Assembly (NCBI GenBank): GCA_028554755.1
Contig: JAPTOF010000006.1
Span: 18,351,001 to 18,415,000, forward strand
Direction: 5' to 3'
DNA length: 64,000 nucleotides
From: Cordia subcordata
Lineage: Eukaryota; Streptophyta; Magnoliopsida; Boraginales; Cordiaceae
How positions within the stretch are numbered: the stretch's first letter is position 1; each line of letters opens with the position of its first letter. The position numbers and the translations under genes are program-made. Shown piece by piece: positions 11,609-22,762 of this stretch. Under the pieces are notes generated by a model that was not told the DNA's origin, made no database searches, and saw only the letters and a list, made by a program, of their open reading frames with translations.

Positions 11609-12500
11609 GTGATGGATCCCACAAGTTATGACGAAGTAGCTTCCAACATAGATGCTGACCAACGCCATAAGGCAATGGATTCAGAGTTAGAATCTATATA
11701 TTCTAACAACGTCTGGGATCTTGAAGTTACAGTTAAAGGGGTAAAACCTATAGGGTGCAAATGGGTTTACATGAGGAAAAGAGGAGTTGATGGAAAAGTT
11801 GAAACCTTTAAAGTAAGGTTGATGGCAAAAGGTTATACTTAAAAAGAAGGGATCGATTATGGGGAACCTTTCTCACTAGTAGCCATGCTTAAATCCATCA
11901 GGATACTTCTTGCCATCGGATGTCATTATGACTACGAGATATGGCAAATGGACGTCAAAACAGCTTTTCTTAATAGACAACTTGACGAGACAATTTCTAT
12001 GACACAATTAGATGGATATGTTGCTAAAGGACAGGTATGGTTTATAAGCTAAAGAAGTCCATTTATGGATTACAACAGGTATCTATAGCATGGAACATCA
12101 AATTTGATCAGGCAATTAAATCTTATGGTTTTGATCAAAATATTAATGAACCTTGCGTGTATAAGAGGCATAATGGAAATGGTATAGATTTTTTGCTTCA
12201 ATATGTGGATGATATCCTACTAATTGGAAATGATGTGGGGATGTTATCATCCATTAAGGTTTGGCTTTCTACTCAATTTTAAAAGAAGGATTTAGAAGAA
12301 GCTATTTATGTTCTAGGCATCAAGCTTATACAAGATCATAAGAATAGAAAGCTAGCCCTATCTCAAGCTTCATTTATTAAGAAAATATTGGTTAGGTTTA
12401 ACATGCAAAACTCTAAGAAGGCCTCATTAGCTTATAGACATAGAGTTTATCTATCTCGGGATCAATGTTCTAAAACACTTAGGAGATATAGAGCATAAAG
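11609..12500 (+). pseudogene. Copia reverse transcriptase remnant
   Basis: RT motifs are read in order: WVYMRKRGVDGK and VRLMAKGYT (to 11841, then a stop), QMDVKTAFLN near 11945-11975, KKSIYGLQQ near 12050, and the catalytic YVDD box at 12202-12213 (LLQYVDDILLIGND). The RT-to-RNase H connection continues with VLGIKLIQDHKNRKLALSQ. Stops occur at about 11840, 12049 and 12280, and there is a local frame change near 12030. The active-site aspartates survive, but the frame is broken in several places. Confidence 0.8.
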
Positions 12501-12689
12501 TGAGCTCCTTATGCTTCGGCAGTTGGAAGCCTCATGTATGCCATGTTATGTACTAGACCAATTATCTGCTTTGTTGTTGGCATGGTTAGTAGATATCAGT
12601 CAAACCTTGGACTGGTACATTAGGTCTCAGTTAAGCATATATTCAAGTTCTTGCAAGGGACTAAAACTTATGTGCTGGAATACCATTAG

Positions 12690-13169
12690 CCTATACAGAC
12701 TTAGATTTCCAATCTAATAGAGATTCCAGGAAACCTACTTCTGGATATGTTTTCACTCTATCAAGAGGAGCTATTCCATAGAGACGTGTGAAGCAAAATT
12801 GTATTGCTGACTCTACCATAGAGGCTGAGTATGTAGTAGCATCTGAGGCTACGAAAGAGGTAGTATAGCTAAGAAAGTTCCTTTTAGACCTAGAGGTTGT
12901 GCCAGCAGCTCACAGGCTAATAACATTGTATTGCGATAACAATGGTGCTGTTTCACAGTGCAAAGAGCCCAGGAATCACAAAAAGGGTAAACATATTGAA
13001 TGAAAATATCATTTGATCCGTGACTTTATCCAGAGAAGAGATGTAGTAGTTGAAAAGATAGCTTTAGCGAAAAACCTGGAAGACCCAATTACAAAGACTC
13101 TTCCAGAGAAAATGTTTACCACACATTTGGATTCTATGGGTATTAAGTTATGCAGAAGTGATCTTTAGT
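12690..13169 (+). pseudogene. Copia RNase H remnant and end of pol
   Basis: The sequence reads RDSRKPTSGYVFTL near 12720, DSTIEAEYVVASEATKE near 12810, LYCDNNGAV near 12930, and KHIE with a stop, then YHLIRDFI. The catalytic Glu of EAEY and the Asp of CDN are present. In-frame stops lie near 12779, 12868 and 13003. The frame ends with KLCRSDL and TAG at about 13167-13169, two bases before the polypurine tract. This is the usual copia arrangement. Confidence 0.75.
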
Positions 13170-13171
13170 GC

Positions 13172-13302
13172 AAGTGGGAGATTGTTAGGAATAATATGCC
13201 CTAAAGGTTGCTTGTATATGACATTTGGATGTTAAACAATGTATAATCATTTTATTAAATGGTATTATGTGTTTCTTACATATTGTCTCTGATATGTTTT
13301 AA
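13172..13302 (+). repeat. Polypurine tract and truncated copia-B 3' LTR
   Basis: AAGTGGGAG (13172-13180) is the polypurine tract. The LTR begins TGTTAGGA at 13183 and follows the family LTR for about 120 bp (GTATATGACATTTGGATG...). It then stops matching at about 13302, where a gypsy-derived scrap begins. The remaining LTR, about 1.75 kb, is missing. Confidence 0.8.
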
Positions 13303-13361
13303 TGGTTGTTTAACTCACGTTTGAAGCTCTTTCTAGGTAAGCTCAAGTCAAGATAGGATGG
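13303..13361 (+). mobile_element. 59-bp scrap of Athila-like integrase 3' end
   Basis: The sequence GGTTGTTTAACTCACG...TTTCTAGGTAAGCTCAAG...GATAGGATGG matches the integrase C-terminal coding region of the gypsy elements (30333-30391 in G3, complement of about 61100-61160 in G4) along its whole length. It sits exactly between a broken copia LTR and the start of the next copia LTR. It is too short to be functional. Confidence 0.85.
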
Positions 13362-15263
13362 TGTTAGGATTAGTATGCCGTAAAGCTCACTTGTACATGA
13401 CATTTTAGATATGAAACAATGTATAATCATTTTTTTTGTTGATAAATGGCATTGTGAGTTTCTTACATATTATCTTTGTTATGTTTTTATTGATGCATGT
13501 ATGAAGGTCCTTTGACTTGAACTAATGACTTGGGTGCGCAGTGAGGCTGGACACACAGTAGGTCCAAGTTTAGATTTAGTCACGTCATAAATTGAATCTA
13601 TAACCAAATAGTAGTGTTGGGCATTCTACTAGGATAAGGTTATATTGAGCAAGTCTTGTCTTTGAGGGTGATCTACCTAGGTCATTAGAGGACTTTCTGT
13701 ATTTGTCTCAATAGTACGTGTGTCACGTATTGGATAGGACCATTGTGAGTATGTTTTCTAGAGATGTACTATCCAAGAAAGAAAACAAGACACTCACTGC
13801 TACTAAATGATCATTGCTCTTAATCTAGAGTATATGTGGATGAACTAATGAAGTTAGGGTTTGGTACTTTAATTCACTACGGGTGAGATCTTACTTTATT
13901 AGGATCAACAACCTTGTGCATTGAGTGCTAATTTCTAATTAATTGGAACATGCATATGCAAAATGGAATCTATATGCCCCCTTTGGGATTGTCCAAATTT
14001 ATCATCCGAATCTAGATCTAGTGATATTACCTTTATAGGTGTGTCGGTCATATGGCTTGAGGGTCGCTTCCGAGATCAAGGGATTCCATGACCAAAGATG
14101 GTTGGCAATAGGACAAGAAACTCGACGGAAAAAGATACAGCTAAGGAGGTGATAGTACACAGGCCAAAGGACCGGTCTTAGCTGTGGGTATACATAGAGG
14201 GGCATTATGGTCGGTTATTTAGTAGGTCAAAGACAAAGTTCACATTCTTTTGTGACAAGCTTTTGGGTAATGACAATTATTCTTGGAGTGTAACTTTGAT
14301 CTTATGGTGGAATAGATCGAAGTTAAAAAATAATTATTATGTCGCCTAGATTGCGCAAGGACATTTTAATTATTTTTGGAAGCCAAGGTTAATTGTGTCT
14401 TCTTGGTCCCTTCCCTAGTTGAAATGACTTTGAGAGAGTAATCATGAAAGAACAAATTCCATATTGTGGTGGTAGCCTTATTGGGCCAAAGCTTGGAATT
14501 GGGTTTGGGCTTTCTTTAGAGTCAAAGATAACCTAATTGGGCTAGGATGGTTTCCTATTGGGCTTGGGTCTCCACATGGATTATGGACTATGTGTTGGAC
14601 TTGGATAATGGGCTTGACCTAAGTCTTCCAAGACAAGTGGACACCTTGCAAAATACTACAATAACAAGTGGACAACTTGCACAAGTCTTCCAAGACAAGC
14701 TAACAAGTTGCATAAAGGAAATACTACATGGAAATTTTCTCCCACATTGAAAGTTTAGCAACTTTAGGTGCCAAGGTTCTCTCTATAAATAGACAAGACC
14801 CTACACCTTTTATGTATTCCACTTTGTAGTTGATTTCTTCCTTTTTGGTAAGAAAATACTACAACACATAGTACATATTTATTGTGTGATTTTTGCTCTA
14901 GTTTTTCAAGAGCATATTACTTTGCTTCTTCCCACACAAGAGGCTATTCTCTCAAGATAAGTCTTTTTAATCAAAGGGAAGAAGACTAGGGAGTTGCTTA
15001 TTGCGACACCCTTATAGTAAATTTTTGGTGGCCTTGTTCGTGAACGGGAATAAAGCTTGTGACCGGTTTTAGCTTCATCAAAGGCTCCACGCTTCAAGAG
15101 GTTAGCTTTATATGTTTTTGCAAGTACTAGTTCTATTCTATATGTCCTTAAGCATGTTCTTGTGTGTGTAATGTGGTTATTTTATTTTCCTAGCATGTTT
15201 TCTTAGTTATAATTTAGAAAATATTGACTAGGATACACCACACTTAATAATATCGATCCTACA
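13362..15263 (+). repeat. Complete copia-B LTR (second copy)
   Basis: It begins TGTTAGGAT and ends GATCCTACA, 1902 bp. TATAAATA is at 14784-14791. Because it is followed by a PBS and leader, not by flanking DNA, it is a 5' LTR of another copy and not simply the 3' LTR of the element at 5203. Compared with 5203-7078 it has an expanded segment at about 14630-14710 with repeated AAGTGGACA..CTTGCA phrases. No gene is supported inside. Confidence 0.85.
14784..14791 (+). promoter_or_regulatory. TATA box of copia-B LTR
   Basis: TATAAATA is followed by GACAAGACCC, at the position conserved in sister LTRs (6594 and 57035). Confidence 0.6.
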
Positions 15264-15815
15264 ATTGGTATCAGAGCTTAGGCTCACACACAACATGCTT
15301 AGACTATGCAAGAATATTGTATTTGCATAAATATATTAGTCATCTTGTGAGTGGCAAGATTAGGAAATCTTGTGTTGCATATACTTGTGGTTTTATGCTT
15401 GTATGTGCAAGTGATATAAAAATCCCTTTGATGGTTCGTATGTATGCATGATAGAGTTTTCGTGTACGGTCAACAAAGCTTGGCCATAGGCAATTTCATG
15501 TATAAAATATTTATGTTTATTGCTTTTAGTTTCATTTAAAAGAAGCATAGGATGTTTTGATGTCCTTGTAATGTTTTTTTATGAAGCTTGTATTAGCAAT
15601 AGCAAAGTGTATTATTGTCATCTTTGAAGACCAAGGAGAAAAACAAGAAAACAGCATAAAGGAATACTCTAAGCAAGCTGGACGACCGACTGGACTAAAC
15701 CGGTCGACCGGCTACTCCAGAGAGCAAAAATTCCTGAAGCAATTGGAGCCAATCGACCGGCTCTTATTGACGGTCGACCGGCTAAGGCAGAAAAAGCTAC
15801 TATGTGTGTTGTTTA
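15264..15815 (+). other. Copia-B PBS and truncated leader with GGTCGACC palindromes
   Basis: TGGTATCAGAGC at 15266-15277 is a perfect initiator-Met-tRNA primer-binding site. The leader follows the copy at 7079 until about 15815, then breaks into gypsy 3' UTR. It carries GGTCGACC at 15702-15709 and 15772-15779 and a decayed copy near 15752. The words after the first palindrome (CTACTCCAGAGAGC) also occur, nearly unchanged, after the palindromes in gypsy LTRs. The rest of this element is missing. Confidence 0.75.
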
Positions 15816-16703
15816 GTTAAAAACGGTGAAAATATTTCAAATTTTAATGCATATAGAGTTGTTTATTTCTTGGTTTATCATTGTGTTGGCTATTGTGATT
15901 TACTCTATTGATTGGTGAATATGAGAAGCATTTTAGGGAAATGAATAGAGTGGATTGAAAACTAGGTCTTGGAGGGGATGCCCTTGAAAGTTGTAGGGAG
16001 TGAATACCTTTAAGAATGACCCTTGTAGCCACCCCATAGCATGGTAGGAAAGAGTGTTGAAAAATGGTTGTTAATATAAGAGCCCTTTTCTTAATTGGTT
16101 CTTTTTGATATGCCTTAGCCTTTCTTTTTCCTTTCTTTCTATGCAATCCAAAGTATGAAAAGCTCAAACAAATGGAAAAAGGCAAAAACAATGCAAAAAG
16201 ATGAGAAAAGAAGTTAAAAAATTGAAAAAAAATAGAAAAGAGAAAAAGCCAAAGGCACCAATAAGTTTTATGAATAAGTGTAAAAGTGACAAAATGTCAA
16301 CTTAGCACATGCTATCATCTTTCTAGATATATGAATAAAGCTTTTATAAGCTATTACATTTGTATATTCTCTCATCTTGTCTTTGAGGCTTTGTGCATAT
16401 TAGGGGAGGCCATGTTAGTTGAGCGGGCATGAAATATCAATATCCTGAGTGCGTGAGTTAGAATCCTAGGCTTGTGGTGGATTGGCTACTTAGGGAATTC
16501 CCACAAAGAACGAGACCCCTTACGAGTAGAGGGAGAATCCAAAGAGACTTGGGGATCTCTCCATAATAGGAATGCCCCCTTCATGCTTCTTCGACTAACC
16601 TTGATAGCGAGTCAATCCCTTAGGAAACCCTTTGCATTGGCTTTAGAAATAAATTTAAGATTGGGCTTGCTTAAGGACAAGCAAGGAGAAGGTTTTGGGG
16701 TGT
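15816..16703 (+). mobile_element. 3' UTR end of plus-strand Athila-like element H1
   Basis: The sequence is homologous to the 3' UTR of G3 (about 31070-31948) and, inverted, to G1 and the tandem array. Landmarks are the AATAGAGTGGATTG phrase, GTAGCCACCCCATAGC and the GAATGCCCCCTTCATG phrase. It ends with the hairpin CTTGCTTAAGGACAAGCAAG (about 16668-16687) and the polypurine tract GGTTTTGGGG (16691-16700), three bases before the LTR. The rest of H1 upstream is lost at the junction with the copia leader. No coding region is supported. Confidence 0.8.
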
Positions 16704-17405
16704 TGATGTGTTGTGTTTTTGTGTGTGTTTACATTGTTATTTGTCTATATTTTGGAGGTGTATTGAGCTTAAATAGTTGCATTAGTGTAGTACTTGTGCT
16801 AGATATAGGCTTAAGCGAATACAACTATACATAGTTGACTTTAAAAGGTAAATGCTAGATTAATGGCTTGTTTTGGATATTTTAGGTGAGATTGAGGATT
16901 GTTTGGAGATCAGCGAAGAAGGAGATGGTTTGAGCAAGGATTGAAAGCATAACTAAAGATGAAATATGGAAGAAAATCATGTTGGGAAGCCTTTGGACGA
17001 AAGCCAAAGCAACCAAAAGCTAAAAGGAGCTAAAACAAAGCCAAAAGAGAGCAAATAGGCACTACCGAAACACTGGCTCCAGAGTATTGGAGCACCGGCT
17101 CACTATTCTGCCAAAAATAGAAAGCAAGCTTCTTCTACCAGAATAGAGGTCCTTGGTACCGGTGCATTAGTTATGCGTTCTGATAGTCGCTAAAAATTGG
17201 CTATATAAGCTTACTTTTGGTCATTTTATAAAACAACAAGCCATATTCTTTCACACCTATCTCCCAAACTAATTTCTCTTTAACCAACCTCCAACACACA
17301 TACTCACACATTTTTCACCTTGTTTCAAGCTCATTTGGAGGGTTTTAAACACTTGGATTGAAGCCTACTCAATGTTTTGAACAAGAATTGATAGGATGGA
17401 AGGGG
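16704..17405 (+). repeat. H1 LTR, 5' part
   Basis: It begins TGATGTGTTGTG after the polypurine tract. TATATAAG at 17202-17209 is the probable TATA box. The LTR breaks at 17405 with a three-base overlap (AGT, 17406-17408) into an LTR of opposite orientation. Its missing 3' part is very probably 55643-56693, 38 kb away, because the two pieces together make one LTR of about 1.75 kb, less roughly 125 bp lost at the junction. Confidence 0.75.
17202..17209 (+). promoter_or_regulatory. TATA box of H1 LTR
   Basis: TATATAAG lies about 500 bp into the LTR, the same relative place as TATAAATA in G3. Upstream at about 17075-17100 are GGCTCCAGAG and CACCGGCTC phrases that resemble the palindrome zone of other LTRs in reduced form. 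Confidence 0.5.
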
Positions 17406-18929
17406 AGTAATTGCTCTTAACTAGGTTGCTAAATTAGTATCCTAATTTCCCCCTAGGACTAGGCGCGGGTCCGTCCCTAGGCTGCACCTCCTAGAGCTAC
17501 GACGTAGGCCTTATGACCTAGGCCCTTAAGAGTGACCAATTAGCTTCCTAGGTGACTTAGAATGAACCTACCCTAGTAACTAAACCATAGGCTAGATTTA
17601 AAGCCAAGACCTAGTGTCACTAAGGTTGACTAAACCTATCCTGAAACCTATTGGCTAGATTTAAAGCCAAAGAAGACTCAGCCTAGGCTAGCCCTAAATT
17701 ACTTACCATCATTCTAAGGTCATTGCAATGGGATTTGACTTGTTAGCACATTCATACATGTTCTTGGCTAAGGTGTCCCTGAATAATGGGATCTATTCAA
17801 CTACCAAACATCATCATGCACGGATTACACCATTAGAAACGATTAACAACCAACATGTATGCGTTATTGAAGTCATATTCATTACTAGGCATGCAAAAAT
17901 ATATATAGACATGAATATAAGCATTACTCACTTCATAGCATCCACATATAAACATATAGACATGATTATAGCATGGATTAGATGTGTTTACTAACAAATA
18001 GACTTCAATTTATACACATGCTACTCATCTAGGCATTTTATCAAACACTTGACATGAACAAGAAAATAACCAATTGAACAATAAAATTAATCACATGTAT
18101 ATATTCAGCCATCAAATCCCATATCATAAGAGTGTTTAGTTAACCCATTATATAAGCTAAATCACCCTACACAAATCTACTCAATCATAATAAGAAATAG
18201 AATGAAAGAGAGATTATGAACCTTCCTTTTCATCCTAGCTAATCTTTAACAAAGCTCTTAAGCAAACTTGAATCCAAAATGTCTGAAACCCTCTAAATCC
18301 ACTTGCTTCTAGATGATAAAATGTGTGATTGTATATGTGGAGGAGGTGGTGAGACTAGGGTTTTGTGCGTGTGTGTGATGGGTGTGTGAAAATTCCCCTA
18401 AAAAAATTCCTTCTTCTTCCTTTGTAAGTCTAAAAATTGGGTTTTTATATCAGCATTCACGCTCTACGAGTTGACCTATCGGTCGACTGGCTTCTCCTCT
18501 TAACTCGACCGGCTTTTTGATGATGCTGGCTAGACCGGCTAGTTGACCGGCTTTGTTGGGGTAGTCATCCGGCTATTTTGGGCATATTTTTGGAATGGCC
18601 GGTGACCGGCTCCTTCTTTTAGGTCGTCCGGCTGACTTTCTTCCTTTATTCTTTGTCTTTTTGGCCTCCGGTCTTCTCTCTTTGACCTGTGCATATCCCA
18701 ACTCCATCACCCATCAACGTCCAATCTCCATCTTAACCTAAAGTTCACCTAAATAATTAAAAATAAGCATTAGTGTAGCAATTTCTCTCATAAACTCAAC
18801 ATGTACATTTGTTTACGCTTAAGCCTATTCTTATTATAAGCACTACACTAATGTATCTTTATGAACACTTAACATCTCTTAATCATGGGCAAATAACAAT
18901 GCAAACACACACAAAAGTACAACACATCA
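17406..18929 (-). repeat. G1 3' LTR, truncated at its outer end
   Basis: Read on the minus strand it starts TGATGTGTTGTA at 18929, directly after the polypurine tract, and runs 1524 bp. Compared with the complete partner LTR (37280-39073), the last roughly 360 bp are missing at 17406. The TATA box (TATAAAAA, plus-strand 18442-18449) is preceded, in element direction, by decayed GGTCGACC-type sites at about 18480-18605. The truncation removed the target duplication of G1. Confidence 0.8.
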
Positions 18930-20355
18930 ACACCCCCAAACCTTCTCCTTGCTTGTCCCCCAGCAAGCCTAATCTTCAATTTATTTCTAAAGCCGATGCA
19001 AAGGGTTACCCAAGGGATTGACTCTCTATTAAGGTTAGTCTAAGAAGCATGAAGGGGGCATTCCTATTATGGAGAGATCCATAAGCCTCTTTGGATCTTT
19101 CCTCTACTAAAAAGGGGTCTCGTTCCTTGTGGGAATTTCTGAGGTAGCCAAGCCACCACAAGCTTAGGATTCTAACTCACGCACTTGATATGTTGATATT
19201 TTACACCCCCTCAACTATCGTGGCCTCCCCAACATGCACAAAGCCTCAAAGATAAGAAAAGAGAATATACAGACATAATGGCTTATAAAAAGCCTTATTC
19301 ACATATCTATAAAGTTGATAGCATGTGCTAAGTTGACATTGTGTCACCTATGCACTTATTCACAAAACTTTTTGGGGTGCCTTTGGCTTTTTTTTTTTCT
19401 CTTTTCCATTTCTTTTACTTTTTCTCAACCTTTTTCATCTTTTTACACCTTTTTGCCCCTATTTTTTCAAAAAAATTTTAGATTATTTCATAGTTTGCAT
19501 TGTATTCACTAAAAGAAAAGAAAAGGAATGGCTTTGGCACATAAAAAAGAACCAATCAAGAATGGGGCAATCACATCAACAACCCTTTTCCAACACTCTT
19601 TCCTACCAAGCAATGGGGTGGCTACATGAGTCATTCTTAAAGGTCCTCACTCCCTAAAACTTTGAAGGGCATCCCTTTCAAGACTTAGCTTTCAAACCAA
19701 TCTATTCATTTCACCACAATGCATCTCATATTCACCAATCAATAGAGTCAATCACAATAGCCAATACAATGATCAATAAAGAAATAAATGACTTTACATG
19801 CATCAAGATTGAAAAATTTTCACCATTTTTAAGCACATAATGTAATCTACCCTAAGCAAGATAAATAACAAGAAGACCAAACTCCCACACTCCCAAACCT
19901 AAACTTTGCTTGTCCTTAAGCAAATAGAGCAAAATACACAAACAAGCAAATTGGCATTACAAAGCAAGTAAGGGTGGTGGGGATGTGATAAAAAAAACAA
20001 GGGGAACAAGTGAAGAAAGGGTAGATACAACCTTGCATTTTCTTCAAAGCTTTCCATGCCAATGATAAATCATCATACTACTAACCCTGTGACTCATAAT
20101 TCACGAACACTCACAAAGAAAACAAGATTAGTAGCATTGCATATGCATGCCTGTATTGGCATGTGCAATAATAAGCAATGGTGTGTCTTATAGGACAAAT
20201 GATCGAGATTTAACACTTTGATATGGGTGAAAGAAAAGGAAAGAAAACAAAAAGGAAAGAAAATGAAATAAATGCAAAATTGCAAAACTGAACCTAGGTT
20301 GCCTCTTAGTAGTGCTAACCACCATGCCGTCAACCAGGCAATCACCAACTCATCT
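18930..20355 (-). other. G1 3' UTR with two polypurine/hairpin modules
   Basis: This is the noncoding stretch between the end of pol (stop at about 20356-20358) and the LTR. Next to the LTR is CCCCCAAACC, the complement of the polypurine tract, with a degenerate GCTTG...CAAGC hairpin beside it. A second CCAAACC block near 19894 has a hairpin TTTGCTT...AAGCAAA (19905-19911 with 19918-19924). Athila elements often carry an env-like frame here; none is visible. The part next to the LTR is what is repeated in the 39-55.6 kb array. Confidence 0.75.
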
Positions 20356-22762
20356 TCAACTTTCATAGATAGGGTCCTGAAGCATTAAAAACTCCGCATG
20401 AGCCATGCTCGGATCATATGTATGCTTCAAGCATTGCCCATTCACTTTCAACTCTTGGCCATCCTTTAAGTCCTTGATCTTGAACACTTCAGAAAGGTCA
20501 GCAACCAATACTTCATATGGACCATCCTATCTTGTCTTGAGCTTACCTAGAAAGAGTTTCAATCGTGAGTTAAACAACCAAACTTTATCGAAGAGAGAGA
20601 ATGATTTCTTAATAATGTGTTTATCATGAATTCTCTTCATCCTATCCTTATAAAGCTTGGCATTCTCATATGCCTCAAATCTAAGTTCTTTCAACTCCAC
20701 TAGGTCTAGCTTCCTTTTCTCACCCGCTCTTGCCAAATCAAAATTTAAGGCCTTGATGGCCCGATAAGCTATATGCTAAAGTTCTACCGACAAGTGACAA
20801 GCTTTCCTATAAACCAATCTATACGGAGACATATCAATAAGAGTCTTAAAGGAAGTACAGTAAACACATAAAGCATCATTTAGCCTAATAGACCAATCTC
20901 TCCTATCGAATCTAACCGTTTTCTCTCAAATGTGCTTGATTCCCTATTGGACACCCCTAATTGTGCACTGGTTTGTAGGTGATAAGGAGTAGCAACCTTA
21001 TGGGGGATCGAATATCTCTGTAACAAGGCTACTAAAGTCCTATGGCGAAAATGCAAACACCTATCACTAATCAAGACCCTAAGGACTCTAAATCTAGAGA
21101 AAATGTTCTCCTTAATGAATTTAACCACTACCTTATGGTCATTAGTACGTGTGGGAATAGCCTCAACCCATTTGGACACATAATTAATGGCCACTAAAAT
21201 GTATTAGTACCCAAAGGAAGATGGAAATGGACCCATGAAATCTATACCCCAAACATCAAATAACTCACATGGAAGAATAAGGGATAAAGGCATCATGTTT
21301 CTCCTAGAGATAGACCCAGATTGTTGACATCTAAAACATTTTTGCAATATTATTAGGCATTCCTAAAAAGAGTGGGCCAAAATAATCCACATTGCAAGAC
21401 CTTCGTGGCGGTCTTCTTCCCACTAAAATGACCCCCACACCCCTCATCATGACACATTCTCAAAACGCTCTCAAACTCGTCTTTAGGTATACGCCGGAAG
21501 ATTATTTGATCTGCACATACTTTAAAAGGTTAGGGATCCTCTCAAAAGAAATTCCTAACTTGTGCTAGGAACCTATCTCTTTCTCTTTCCTCTCAATAGG
21601 AAGGAAAGCGCCCTGTGGCAAGGTAATTAACAATATGAGCAAACCAAGGTGCGTGATGAGAGACGGCAAGCAATTGTTTATCGGGGAATGAATCATGAAA
21701 AGGGGAAAGATCACTAGAAGACTCACTAATAAGCTGGGAAAGATGATCTGCAACTAAATTTTCTCTACCCTTCTTATCCCAAATTTCTATGTCAAACTCT
21801 TGAAGAAGGAGCAACCACCTAATCAAGCATGGCTTAGACTCTTTCTTAGACAACAAATACCTCAATGCTGCATGATCGGTGTAGACAATCACTTTGGACC
21901 TTAAGATGTACGACCTAAACTTGTCAATGGAGAAGACGACTGCTAGAAGCTCTTTTTCTATGGTAGTATAGTTCTTTTGGGCTTGATCGAGAGTCTTACT
22001 AGCATAGTACACAACATGGGTAACTTGTCTTTCCTTTGACCTAAAACAGCTCCTGTCGCATAATCGGATGCATCACACATAACCTCAAATGGAAGACTGC
22101 AGTTAGGTGGCCGGATAATCAAGGATGTAGACAATAAGGATTTAAGCCTAGTGAATGCCGTAACACACTCATCATCAAAGTCAAAAGGGACATCTTATGC
22201 TAGGAGCTTAGATAAGGGACGTGCAATGTGGCTAAAATCCTTAATGAATCTACGGTAGAGTCCTGCATGTCTTAGAAAAGATCTAACATCCTTGACACAC
22301 TTAGGAACAGGCAACTTTTCAATCAATTCTACATTTGCTGGGTTAACTTGAATGCCACTATATGAAACTATGTGACCTAACACTATCCCTTGTTACACCA
22401 TGAAGTGTGATTTCTCCGAACTTAACACTAGATTCTTCTTCACACAACAGTCTAAGACTAAAGAGAGATGACTCAGACACTCATCAAAACTATCACCAAA
22501 GACTGAGAAATCATCCATAAATATCTCTAAATGCCTCTCAATCATGTCACTAAAAATGGCCATCATACACCTCTGAAAAGTTGCAAGGGCATTAAATAAA
22601 CCGAAGGTCATCCTCCTATGGGCAAAAGTGCCATAGGGACAAGTAAAGGTGGTATTCTCCTGGTCTTTGGGAAACATGGGGACTGTATCCAAGATCTGGT
22701 CTAGAAAAGGCAATGGGAAATGATCCTTCCTAGTTTTGAAGTTGAGCTTCCTATAATCAATA
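20356..22762 (-). pseudogene. G1 pol 3' half: RT, RNase H, integrase (decayed)
   Basis: Minus-strand fragments in gypsy order: RT at 22393-22713 with PFGL-type region and [10 protein letters not shown], the RT connection at 22195-22383, RNase H at 21593-22012 ([17 protein letters not shown], then [14 protein letters not shown]), integrase core at 20880-21194 ([20 protein letters not shown]) and integrase C-terminus at 20527-20736. An in-frame loss of about 54 bp near 22690 removes the RT segment that carries FLDGYSGY, and with it the first catalytic Asp. Stops and frameshifts separate the pieces. The domain is cut at 22762 by G3; the other half resumes at 33757. Confidence 0.85.
22758..22762. 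repeat. Target-site duplication of G3, left copy (CAATA)
   Basis: CAATA precedes the G3 5' LTR and is repeated exactly at 33752-33756 after the 3' LTR. The intact target phrase ending TAGTCAATACAAACTC is seen in G4 at about 63377. Confidence 0.95.

Noticed and set aside
15844..16191. 115-codon minus-strand frame
   Set aside because: It is antisense to the H1 3' UTR; the same region in G3 and G1 is not open. Chance.
16472..16834. 120-codon frame crossing the H1 3' UTR-LTR boundary
   Set aside because: It crosses the polypurine tract and LTR start, which cannot be coding in the element. It is not preserved in G3.
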